A stretch of DNA of 64,000 bases from NCBI GenBank assembly GCA_035910535.1, contig JAMHXF010000032.1, positions 1-64,000 of the forward strand. The letters are read 5' to 3'. Of this stretch, positions 44,966 through 52,956 are shown one piece after another. The stretch is from Archangium_A sp035910535. GTDB taxonomy: Bacteria; Myxococcota; Myxococcia; Myxococcales; Myxococcaceae. The stretch's first letter is position 1, and every line of letters begins with the position of its first letter. A program made the position numbers and the translations under genes. The notes beneath the pieces are model-generated. The model searched no databases and was not told the DNA's origin. It saw nothing but the letters and a program-made list of their open reading frames with translations.

Positions 44966-46021
44966 ATGAAGTCTTCCACCGCGCTCCGCACGACGCTCTC
45001 CAGCGCGTTCATTCTGTTGATGCTGGCCGCCGGCCACCTGCTGATGGTGGTGATCAACGCCGCCGAGCACGCCGTCGAAGCGCCGCAGCCCTCGGGCCCG
45101 CCTGCGCGCATGTTCACCGACCGCCCGCTGACCGAAGAGCTCGACGCCGCGTTGAAGAAAGCGCGCACGCCTGAAAACAAGGCCGTCATTGAAGCGGCGC
45201 TCGTCGAAGCGCACGCCGGTCGGGACGTGGTGTTGAAGACCTTGCCGGTGACGCGCTCGTTGTGGGTCGCGACGCTGGGGCTCACGGCCATCGGGCTGCT
45301 GCTGTTGTGGATCACCTCGCGACTCAAGAGCGACGCCACGCAGACCATCGTGGGCATCTTCGGCGGCAACATGATCTGGACGGGCGCCGTGGAATACGGG
45401 CTGACCATCGCCTCCCGGCAGCTCGGCGTGGCGAAGGCCGTGACCGCGGTCGACGGGCAGCTCATCGCGATCTACGGCGAGTACGTGTTGCTCAAGCACA
45501 CGTGGGGCGCGCTGGTATTAGTGATGGCGTACCTGCTGTACCTCGAGTCGTCGCGGTGCCCGGTGTTCCTCTTCTGGCGTGAACGCGTGCCGACCATGCG
45601 TGGGCAGCTGGTCACCGGCCGCATCGACAACTACGGGCCGCGCAGCGCGTTTCAGTACGCCACCACGGTCTGGGGTTTCTACCTGCTGCTGTTGTGGGCC
45701 TACGACGAAGACGTGTTCGGCGTGCACGGCCTGTTCACCAACGGCGTGATGGTCGCCTCGCTCGCGGGCACCATCTACTGCGTGTACCGGCTGACGCAGT
45801 ACAACGGCTGGGGCCCTGCGATTCGTTACGCCATGGGCGCGATGATCATCGCGTGGACGCCCATCGAGATCGCCGGCAAGTGGGGCGTGTTGCGCGAGCC
45901 GTGGTTGCTGCTGCACCCCACGACGCTCGTCATCTTCTTCGGAGGCCTGGCGCTCGGCACATGGCTGCTGTGGCGCGCGCAGCGTCGCCCGCCGCCGCAG
46001 GTCATCGGCGCAGCCGGGTAG
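44966..46021 (+). CDS. Polytopic membrane protein, unknown function
   Basis: The 351-aa protein has about eight hydrophobic segments. The first is near residues 13-32; a soluble loop follows to about residue 95, and the remainder are spread to the C-terminus (LWVATLGLTAIGLLLLWI, GALVLVMAYLLYLE, FQYATTVWGFYLLLLWAY, TTLVIFFGGLALGTWLLW). Several Trp/Tyr/Glu residues sit within membrane segments. No family is recognised. It is divergent from ribB and its last 20 nt overlap the convergent methyltransferase gene. Confidence 0.65.
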   Translation: MKSSTALRTTLSSAFILLMLAAGHLLMVVINAAEHAVEAPQPSGPPARMFTDRPLTEELDAALKKARTPENKAVIEAALVEAHAGRDVVLKTLPVTRSLWVATLGLTAIGLLLLWITSRLKSDATQTIVGIFGGNMIWTGAVEYGLTIASRQLGVAKAVTAVDGQLIAIYGEYVLLKHTWGALVLVMAYLLYLESSRCPVFLFWRERVPTMRGQLVTGRIDNYGPRSAFQYATTVWGFYLLLLWAYDEDVFGVHGLFTNGVMVASLAGTIYCVYRLTQYNGWGPAIRYAMGAMIIAWTPIEIAGKWGVLREPWLLLHPTTLVIFFGGLALGTWLLWRAQRRPPPQVIGAAG

Positions 46022-46616
46022 CCAACTGCAGCACGTGCGTCGGCCACGTCGTCAGGCCGCGCGGGTCGCCGTCGAAGCTGGCGTCGTAGGTCGCCAGGCG
46101 CTGCGCGTCATCGAGCGCGCCGGGCACGCGGAGCGGGTCGCCGAAGAGCACCACCGCCTTCGAGCTGCGCAGCCACGGCACCACGCGCGCTGAGAGTTCC
46201 TTCGAGTAGCAGGCGTCGCCCGCGAGCACGACGTCGAAGTCGAGCGCACGGCCGATGAGATCTTCCGTCGTCACCACGAGCTCGACGCCATTCAACTTCG
46301 CGTTCTGCACGGCGAGCTCGGCGGCCACCGCGTCGATGTCGGCGCACACCACTTCACGCGCGCCGGCCCACTTCGCGGCGATGCCTTCGAGCGCACAGCC
46401 GCTGCCGAAGTCGAGCACGCGCTTGCCGCGCACCACCTCGGGGTGGTCGAGCAGGTAGCGCGCGAGCACCTGCCCGCCCGGCCACGCGAAGGCCCAGTAC
46501 GGCATGCCCAGCGAAGATGGATCGACGGCGTGCCAGCTCGGCGCGTCGGGAGGCAGCAGCCACAGCTTCAACTCGGGCACGAGAAACGGCGCCGCAACCC
46601 GCAGCTCGTCTCTCAC
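46002..46616 (-). CDS. Class I SAM-dependent methyltransferase, ETFB-lysine methyltransferase-like
   Basis: The 204-aa protein has the SAM-binding motif VLDFGSGCALEGIAA, an acidic ribose loop VVCADIDAVA and the PrmA-like motif DVVLAGDACYSKEL in place of D-PPY. The N-terminal MPYWAFAWPGGQVLARYLLDH is typical of METTL20-type protein methyltransferases. The target is probably a protein lysine. It overlaps ribE by 4 nt. Confidence 0.78.
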   Translation of the reverse strand: MRDELRVAAPFLVPELKLWLLPPDAPSWHAVDPSSLGMPYWAFAWPGGQVLARYLLDHPEVVRGKRVLDFGSGCALEGIAAKWAGAREVVCADIDAVAAELAVQNAKLNGVELVVTTEDLIGRALDFDVVLAGDACYSKELSARVVPWLRSSKAVVLFGDPLRVPGALDDAQRLATYDASFDGDPRGLTTWPTHVLQLATRLRR

Positions 46617-47236
46617 GCCAGCCCGGCGGCCGTGAGCTGCTCCAACGTGAGCCCGCCGCGACCGCCCATCATGCGCGCGACGTACTTGCCGATGATGTCG
46701 GCCTCGAGGTTCACGTCGTCACCCGGGCGCTTGCGGCCCAGCGACGTGCGCTGCTGCGTTTCGGGAATCAACATCACCGAGAACGAATCGGCGGTGACGG
46801 TGGTGACGGTGAGCGAGACCCCGTCGATGCACACCGAGCCCTTCTCGACGAAGAACGCCGCGATGGCCGGAGGCAGAGAGAAGCGCAGCACCAGCGTGCC
46901 GCCCTCGGTCTTCACGTCTTTGAGCGCGCCGACGGCGTCGACGTGGCCTTGCACCCAGTGGCCGCCGAGGCGATCTCCCATGCGCAGCGCACGCTCGAGG
47001 TTCACGCGCGTGCCGACCTGCCAGCGGCCGACCGTCGAGCGCTTGAGCGTCTCGGGCGCGACCTGCACCTTGAACGACGAGCCCTTCCACTCGACGACGG
47101 TCAAACACACGCCGTCACAGGCGATCGACTCGCCCATCACGAAGTCGGTGAATGAAGAGCCGACCCAGAGGTCGGTGACGGGCCCCGGCGTGACGCGCTC
47201 GATGGTGCCCAGGTCGCTGACGAGGCCGGTGAACAT
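46613..47236 (-). CDS. ribE: Riboflavin synthase alpha chain
   Basis: The 207-aa protein has two lumazine-binding repeats, each with a GCSLxL-like core: N-terminus MFTGLVSDLGTIERV, ESIACDGVCLTVVEW and VCIDGVSLTVTTV. It dismutates two lumazines to riboflavin. It is separate from ribB-ribH by 1.7 kb. It follows the cNMP-binding gene with a 3-nt gap. Confidence 0.94.
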   Translation of the reverse strand: MFTGLVSDLGTIERVTPGPVTDLWVGSSFTDFVMGESIACDGVCLTVVEWKGSSFKVQVAPETLKRSTVGRWQVGTRVNLERALRMGDRLGGHWVQGHVDAVGALKDVKTEGGTLVLRFSLPPAIAAFFVEKGSVCIDGVSLTVTTVTADSFSVMLIPETQQRTSLGRKRPGDDVNLEADIIGKYVARMMGGRGGLTLEQLTAAGLA

Positions 47237-47239
47237 CGG

Positions 47240-47764
47240 TCACTTCTTCTTCTTCGCGGCCGCCTTCTTCCTGGCGACGGTCGGCTTCTGCTCGGCGACC
47301 TCGATGAACTCGACGATGCGGCTGTCGGCCTTGCGAAGACGACGCGAGAGCATGCGGCAGATGTTCTGCAGCACGATGACGTAGGCGAAGTTGTCTGACT
47401 TGTAGAGGTTCCACAGGTCGAGGTTCGTCAGCGAGTACGTGACGGCCTTCTTGCGGACGACGCACGTGGCGCTGCGCGGCTGCAGCTCAACGAGCGTCAT
47501 TTCACCGAAGCACTCGCCGGGGCCCAGCTTCACGATGGCCTGGTTGGTACCGGAGCTGCTCTTGCGCAGCACTTCGATTTCGCCCTCACGAATGACGTAG
47601 AGCGTGCGACCGAGCTCGCCTTCGTTGCAGATCAGCTCGCCGACGTCCCACCGACGCTCCTCGAGGAACTCGAAGAGGATCTCGAGGCTCGGGCCCTTCA
47701 AGTCCTGAAAGACGGGCACGCTCCGGAGGAACGTGGCGATCGCTGCGTCGCGCTTGGTGATCAT
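47240..47764 (-). CDS. Cyclic-nucleotide-binding-domain protein without DNA-binding domain
   Basis: The 174-aa protein starts at MITKRDAAIATFL. One CRP-type β-roll: VPVFQDLKGPSLEILFEFL, LYVIREGEIEVLR, LGPGECFGEMTLVELQPRSATCVV (the phosphate-binding cassette with Gly-Glu and Arg). A short helix and a Lys-rich tail (ARKKAAAKKKK) follow. No HTH is present, so it is a stand-alone sensor or adaptor. Confidence 0.82.
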   Translation of the reverse strand: MITKRDAAIATFLRSVPVFQDLKGPSLEILFEFLEERRWDVGELICNEGELGRTLYVIREGEIEVLRKSSSGTNQAIVKLGPGECFGEMTLVELQPRSATCVVRKKAVTYSLTNLDLWNLYKSDNFAYVIVLQNICRMLSRRLRKADSRIVEFIEVAEQKPTVARKKAAAKKKK

Positions 47765-47827
47765 GGCGGCGGACGCAATCACTTCACTTGCGAGCGCGCC
47801 AGCACTTCTGACGCGCGCCGCCCAGCG

Positions 47828-48358
47828 TCACTCGGCTTCTGCCGCGGCCTCTTCAATGGCCTTGTCGGCGTCGGCGTTGGCCTTCTCGATGTCTGCATCG
47901 GCCGCGGCGTTGGCAGCGGCGAGCTTCGCGTCGGTGTCGGCGCGGGCCTGCGCTGCGGCGGCCTCGGCGTTCGCGCGGGCCGCTTCGGCTCTGGCGTGCG
48001 CTTCAGCGCGCTTCACTTCGGCGTTCGCCTTCGCGGCTTCCGACTTCGAGGCCGGGTCTTTCTTCGCCTTCGCTTCGTCGCCCTTCGCCTTCGCTGCGGC
48101 CTTCGCTTCGTCGACCTTCTTCTTCCAGTCGGCCTTCGCGGTCTCGAGCTTTGCCTTCTGCTGAGCCTTCACGTCGTCCGCTTTCTTCTTCCAGTCGGCG
48201 GCGCTGGTCTTCTTGCGCTCATCAGCGGCCTTCTTGCGCTCGTCGGCCTTCGACTTCGCGGCCTTCTTCTTCTCGGTGAGCGCGGCCTTCTTGTCAGGCG
48301 CCTGCGCGAAGGACTGCAACGACAGAATGGACAGCGACAACGCGAGCATCAGACGCAT
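47828..48358 (-). CDS. Exported Ala/Lys/Glu-rich coiled-coil protein
   Basis: The 176-aa protein starts at ATG 48358, giving signal peptide MRLMLALSLSILSLQSFAQA. The rest is low-complexity helix of the A-K-A-E-A type (KKAADERKKTSAADWKKKAD), predicted to be a long charged helix or coiled coil. Function unknown. It is next to a metal-dependent hydrolase gene but with a gap and no clear link. Confidence 0.6.
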   Translation of the reverse strand: MRLMLALSLSILSLQSFAQAPDKKAALTEKKKAAKSKADERKKAADERKKTSAADWKKKADDVKAQQKAKLETAKADWKKKVDEAKAAAKAKGDEAKAKKDPASKSEAAKANAEVKRAEAHARAEAARANAEAAAAQARADTDAKLAAANAAADADIEKANADADKAIEEAAAEAE

Positions 48359-48384
48359 GAAATGCCTCTCGTATGGGCGGGTGT

Positions 48385-49326
48385 TCAACGCGCGCCGTAG
48401 AGCCGGAGCGCGTTGCCGCCGAGCATGCCCGCTTCGTGCTCGTCGCGGAGCTTCATCTTCATGAGCTGCTTGAGCTCGCGGTCCCACGCGTAGGGCAGGT
48501 TGGGAAAGTCGGTGCCGTACAGAATGCGCTCGGGCCGGACCTCGAAGATGCGCCGCGGCACCTCGAGCGGGAAGTAGTTCGCGCCCACCATCGTGGTGTC
48601 GAGCCACAGGCCGTCGTGACGCTCGAGCAGGTCTGCGTACGCGTCGAACTCATCGGCGCCGAGGTGCGGCACGCACAGCTGCAACTTCGGGTGCGCCTCG
48701 AGCACGCGCGCGATGCGTTCGGCGCCGCACAGCGCGTACACGTCGCACTTGTAGGCCGGCGAGGCAGGCTCGCGACCCGCGTGCATCACCAACGGTCGGC
48801 CATACTCGACGCAGGTCTCGTAGATGTCGTGGAGCTCCGGCGCGTCGGGCGCGAAGCACTGCACGTGACAGTGCAACTTCACGCCGCGCAGGCCCTTGTT
48901 GAAGGCGTCGCGAAGAATGTCTCGCGCGCCCGGTTCTCCTGGCAGCACGGTGGCAAGGCCAATGACGCGTTCATCTCCCGAGGCGAGACCTGCGACGTAG
49001 TCGTTGAGCGCCCGCGCCATGCCCGGCTTGTGCGCGTAGTGCAGCGCGACGATCTTCGAGACGCCGCGCGAGAAGAGGAAGTCGAGCGTCTGCGGCGTGT
49101 GCAGCTTGTAGCGAATGGGCCAGCCGTGCGTGTCGAACCACCGCCAGATGGCCTCGAAGACGCCGTCGGGAAACAGGTGCACGTGCGCGTCGACGACGGG
49201 CGGCAACGAGCTCGGCAGGCGCGCGCCTTCTTCGTCGTTGAGCGCCGGCAGCGGCATCGACATGCCCTGTGCAGCGAGCGGTGCTGCGACGCAACACAGC
49301 GAGCCCTCGATGATCTCCAGCGCCAT
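48385..49326 (-). CDS. Amidohydrolase-family metal-dependent hydrolase (amidohydro_2)
   Basis: The 313-aa TIM-barrel enzyme has the first metal motif VVDAHVHLFPDG, GVKLHCHVQCFAP, a barrel His in VMHAGREP and the final Asp in ILYGTDFPNLPYAW. It resembles ACMS-decarboxylase-like/hydrolase proteins of PF04909. The substrate is unknown. It is divergent from the oxygenase-like gene, with 28 nt between starts. Confidence 0.82.
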   Translation of the reverse strand: MALEIIEGSLCCVAAPLAAQGMSMPLPALNDEEGARLPSSLPPVVDAHVHLFPDGVFEAIWRWFDTHGWPIRYKLHTPQTLDFLFSRGVSKIVALHYAHKPGMARALNDYVAGLASGDERVIGLATVLPGEPGARDILRDAFNKGLRGVKLHCHVQCFAPDAPELHDIYETCVEYGRPLVMHAGREPASPAYKCDVYALCGAERIARVLEAHPKLQLCVPHLGADEFDAYADLLERHDGLWLDTTMVGANYFPLEVPRRIFEVRPERILYGTDFPNLPYAWDRELKQLMKMKLRDEHEAGMLGGNALRLYGAR

Positions 49327-49354
49327 GCCGTTTGCGTAGCACTACGCTGCCGAC

Positions 49355-50065
49355 ATGAAGAAGTTCCCGACCGAGTTCGAGGCGCTGCTTTCTCCCGAGG
49401 GCCGACAGGTGCTCGCGGGCCAGCACCCAGCCTGCAAGGTGCTGCGCCACGAGAACTTCTTCACGTCGACCACGTTGCTCGACCGCGCGGCCATCGACGG
49501 CGCCGCGCAGCTGCTCTCGACGTTGTTCGAAGAGCTGCTGGTGGTCTTCGCGCGCCGGCTCCCGGCGGCCAACGGCGGCGACATCGCCAACGAAGAGCAC
49601 CTGCCGAAGGTCGGTCGCATGCGTGCCGTGCCCAACACCGGCCCGGGCTCGAAGCTCGCGCAGGAGCTCGCCGCAGAATGTGGGCTGACCGCGATGGTGT
49701 CGTCGCCCAGCTACCTGCGCTTCTGCGCGGCGCTCGCGGGGCGGGAGCTCGAGGGCCCGCACACCGGGCAGATCTTCGCGTACCGCAAGGGCGACGGCGC
49801 AGGCCCGCACACCGACCACCACCCTGAAGACCCGCGCATGCGTGATGGCTACGTCGACGTACACCTGACGTTCTGCAGCCCGGGCATCCGTGAGCAGTTC
49901 CTCGTGTACGAGCGCAACGGCTACTTCACCGAGATGACGCCCATCGGCGCGAACGGCACGGTGACCGCGTACCGCTTGCCGGTGTGGCACTACACGACGC
50001 CGCTCCAGGCCGACTCGCTCGAAGAGCGGCGCTGGCTGGTGCTCAGCAGCTTCTACGATGTCTGA
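49355..50065 (+). CDS. 2-oxoglutarate/Fe(II) oxygenase-like protein
   Basis: The 236-aa protein has an HxD iron motif in GAGPHTDHHPED and a plausible distal His in LPVWHYTTPL, followed by RRWLVLSSF with an Arg that could bind 2-oxoglutarate. The mid-region RYRKGD-like stretch (IFAYRKGDGAGPHTD) fits the same fold. The family is inferred from the motif order; the substrate is unknown. Its end overlaps the convergent next gene by 13 nt. Confidence 0.6.
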   Translation: MKKFPTEFEALLSPEGRQVLAGQHPACKVLRHENFFTSTTLLDRAAIDGAAQLLSTLFEELLVVFARRLPAANGGDIANEEHLPKVGRMRAVPNTGPGSKLAQELAAECGLTAMVSSPSYLRFCAALAGRELEGPHTGQIFAYRKGDGAGPHTDHHPEDPRMRDGYVDVHLTFCSPGIREQFLVYERNGYFTEMTPIGANGTVTAYRLPVWHYTTPLQADSLEERRWLVLSSFYDV

Positions 50066-50553
50066 GCCGCGTCCTCGAAGTCCACGCCGGCTTCGTCGAC
50101 CTCCCCCAGCACCAGCTCGGTGTCACCGAAGCGCCAGAAGAAGTTCACCGCGTCGGTGAGCGGCGTGTTGTCTTCTTGCCACTGCGCCAACGCCTCTTCA
50201 TCGGCTGGAAACGCGGCCTTCACCGCCACCACGAAGACAGCCGACGCGCTCACCTTCGGCAACAGACGGCCTTCTTCGAGGAAGAGCGCGTCGACCGCGA
50301 CGTCGAGCCCTTCGACGTCATCACCGCTGGAAAACAGCTCGTCCGCATCAGAGAGGTTTTCAGGCACGAAGTTCGCGGCGACGTACTTCTGCGCAATCGG
50401 CAGCACGTCGCGCTCGGTCGCCTTGCCTGCCTTCCACGCTTTCAGCGCGCGCTTCAGCTCGTCGGGCACGTCGGCGGCCGCGCATTCGTCCGACTCGGAG
50501 GTGCGGTGAATCCAACCGGAGAGACGAACTGTTCGCTTCTTTCGCGCGGCCAT
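50053..50553 (-). CDS. Hypothetical acidic protein
   Basis: The 166-aa protein starts at MAARKKRTVRLSGW (50553). A basic N-terminus precedes an acidic body (DADELFSSGDDVEG, DEEALAQWQEDN). No signal peptide or family is recognised. The start lies 14 nt after the cydB stop, so it may be the last gene of the cydAB operon. Confidence 0.55.
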   Translation of the reverse strand: MAARKKRTVRLSGWIHRTSESDECAAADVPDELKRALKAWKAGKATERDVLPIAQKYVAANFVPENLSDADELFSSGDDVEGLDVAVDALFLEEGRLLPKVSASAVFVVAVKAAFPADEEALAQWQEDNTPLTDAVNFFWRFGDTELVLGEVDEAGVDFEDAAQTS

Positions 50554-50567
50554 CGCGCCATTCTGAT

Positions 50568-51569
50568 TCAGGCCACTCGACCGCGGAAGTGCCGCAATAC
50601 CCACCACAGGTAGCCCGCGGCGAGCAGCACGCCCGGCACCCACCAGATGAGCGCGCCGTCGATGCCGGCACCGCGTGAAGCAGCGTTGGTCGCGGTGAGC
50701 GAGAGCTCCGGCGTCGGTCGAGCACGGAGCACCACGGGGAACATGCCGCCCAGCGCCGTGACGAGCTGACCTGCCACGAAGACACAGCTCCCGAGGAACG
50801 CCTGCAGCTCGTGACGACGGCGCGTCAGCACCACCGCCGCGCCACCGACGCTCAACGCGATGCCTACCCAGAACCCGACGCCCAACGACGGAGGCGCCAC
50901 GATGAACGTCGCCGCGCCGCCGAGCGCCCAGAGCACGCCCGTGGCGATGAACAACTTCGGCTGCAGCGCGACCGCTTTCGCTTGCACCACGCCGTCAGTC
51001 TTGAGCGCCAACCAGGTCGAGCCGTGCGCCGTCAGCGCCATCGTGACGAAGAGCCCGCAGAGCAGCGTGTACCAGTCGAGCGCACCGAGCTCGCCGTCGG
51101 GCGTCCAGCTCCCGAAGAGCGGCAGCTCGAAGTAGCCCGCAGCTGTCAGCGGCACGCCGCGCAGCACGTTGCCCAGCGCCACGCCCATGAGCAGCGGCAC
51201 CAGCAGCGAGCCCAGGAAGAACGCGTTGTCGAAGAAGGCGCGCCACAACGGCGAGCCCAGGTGACTGCGCAGCTCGATGGACGCGCCGCGCAGCATCAAC
51301 GCCCACACCGCGAAGATGACGGGCAGGTAGAGCCCCGAGAACCCCGCCGCGAGCAGTTTGGGAAACGCGAGCAACGTCGAGCCACCCGCGGCGACGAGCC
51401 ACACCTCGTTGCCGTCCCACACCGGGCCGATGGCACCGATGACCTGCCGTCGCTCTTCGTCGGTGCGCGCCACCACGCGGTGAAGAATGCCGACGCCGAA
51501 GTCGAAGCCATCGAGCACCGCCCACGCGGTGAACATCAACCCCACGAGCCAGAACCAGAGCTCAGGCAT
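50568..51569 (-). CDS. cydB: Cytochrome bd ubiquinol oxidase subunit II
   Basis: The 333-aa protein has about eight membrane segments. Diagnostic: WFWLVGLMFTAWAVLDGFDFG, GPVWDGNEVWLVAAGGSTL and the RGASIELR loop. It partners CydA in the O2-reducing quinol oxidase. It overlaps cydA by 8 nt. No cydX-like small gene is obvious. Confidence 0.95.
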   Translation of the reverse strand: MPELWFWLVGLMFTAWAVLDGFDFGVGILHRVVARTDEERRQVIGAIGPVWDGNEVWLVAAGGSTLLAFPKLLAAGFSGLYLPVIFAVWALMLRGASIELRSHLGSPLWRAFFDNAFFLGSLLVPLLMGVALGNVLRGVPLTAAGYFELPLFGSWTPDGELGALDWYTLLCGLFVTMALTAHGSTWLALKTDGVVQAKAVALQPKLFIATGVLWALGGAATFIVAPPSLGVGFWVGIALSVGGAAVVLTRRRHELQAFLGSCVFVAGQLVTALGGMFPVVLRARPTPELSLTATNAASRGAGIDGALIWWVPGVLLAAGYLWWVLRHFRGRVA

Positions 51570-52896
51570 GGTGCGCCTCGCCTTCCGGCCCGTGCAGCAG
51601 CTCGCGGCCCACGAGCACCAGGTAGACGAAGCCCAGCACCGCGTACAAGCCGGTGAAGCCGATGAGCGTGAAGGCCGCGCTGCCGGCGTGCACCGTCGGG
51701 CTCGCGCCTTCTGCGGTTCGAAGCACGCCGTACACCAGCCACGGCTGACGCCCGAGCTCCGCCGTCATCCACCCCGCTGTGTTGGCGATGTACGGGAACG
51801 GCGCGGCCAGCATCAGCGCCCACAACAACCAGCGCTGCTGCTCGAGCCAACCCTTCCACCGGAACAGCACGGCGATGGCCATGAGCCCGATGAACAACGT
51901 GCCGAGGCCGACCATCACGTGGAACGAGTAGTAGAGCAGCTCGATGTTCGTCGGCCACTCGCTCTGGGGAATGTCGTTGAGGCCCGTCACGTTCGCGCCG
52001 ATGTCACCGAACGCGAGAATCGAGAGCACCGCGGGCACGCCAATGGGGTTGTCCAACTTGCGCTCGGCGACGTTGGGTTGACCGATGAGGTGAATCGTCG
52101 CGCGCGGCCCCGACTCGAAGCGCCCCTCCATCGCCGCGAGCGCCGCAGGTTGGTGCTTCGCGACGAGCTTGGCCTGCATGTCTCCGGTGGGGAACGCGAC
52201 GAGCGCCGACGCGATGAACCCCGCGGTGGTGCCGACCTTCAAGTTGAGCCTCGCCTGCTCGAGGTACGTGCCACGCAGAAACCAGAACGCGCCGACGGCG
52301 GTGACGACGAATGACGCAGTCACCAACGACGCCATCTGGTTGTGCGCGTACTGCGCGAAGGCCCACGGGTTGAAGAGGTACTCCGAGACGCTGGTGAGCG
52401 AGAACACGCCGTCGGCGTCGCGCGTGTACCCGACCGGGTGCTGCATGAAGGCGTTGGTGATGATGATGAACACGCCCGACAACCAACTGCCGACGAGCAA
52501 CGCGACCGCGGCGGCGAAGTGCTTGCGCGGCCCGAGCTTCTTTTCGCCCCAGACCAACATCGCGAGGAAGGACGACTCGAGGAAGAACGCGAAGAGCCCC
52601 TCGAGCGCGAGCGTCTGCCCGATGATGCCGCCGGTGAGCTGGCTGAAGCGCGCCCAGTTGGTCCCGAACTGGAACTCCATGGGAATGCCGGTGACCACGC
52701 CGACGGCGAAGTTGAGCCCGAAGATTCGCACCCAGAAGCGCGCCGCCTTCGCCCACGTGTCGTCGCCGGTCTTCAGCGCGCGCCACTTCATCACCACGAT
52801 GAGCAGCGCCAGCCCCATCGTCAGCTGGGGAAAGAGGTAGTGGTAGATGATGGTGAACGCGAACTGGAGCCGATGCCAGAAGAGCGGATCTCCCAT
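51562..52896 (-). CDS. cydA: Cytochrome bd ubiquinol oxidase subunit I
   Basis: The 444-aa protein has nine or so membrane segments. Key stretches: FAFTIIYHYLFPQLTMG with a heme His, QFGTNWARFSQLTGGIIGQ with EGLFAFFLESSFL, the quinol loop and GWMTAELGRQPW. The Q-loop is of the short type. The oxidase gives respiration at low oxygen. cydA is the first gene, followed by cydB. Confidence 0.96.
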   Translation of the reverse strand: MGDPLFWHRLQFAFTIIYHYLFPQLTMGLALLIVVMKWRALKTGDDTWAKAARFWVRIFGLNFAVGVVTGIPMEFQFGTNWARFSQLTGGIIGQTLALEGLFAFFLESSFLAMLVWGEKKLGPRKHFAAAVALLVGSWLSGVFIIITNAFMQHPVGYTRDADGVFSLTSVSEYLFNPWAFAQYAHNQMASLVTASFVVTAVGAFWFLRGTYLEQARLNLKVGTTAGFIASALVAFPTGDMQAKLVAKHQPAALAAMEGRFESGPRATIHLIGQPNVAERKLDNPIGVPAVLSILAFGDIGANVTGLNDIPQSEWPTNIELLYYSFHVMVGLGTLFIGLMAIAVLFRWKGWLEQQRWLLWALMLAAPFPYIANTAGWMTAELGRQPWLVYGVLRTAEGASPTVHAGSAAFTLIGFTGLYAVLGFVYLVLVGRELLHGPEGEAHHA

Positions 52897-52956
52897 GGTC
52901 GTTACGGGCTAACGAACCACGCTCCTGGCTGCGGCTTGAAGTTCTTCATGACGCCA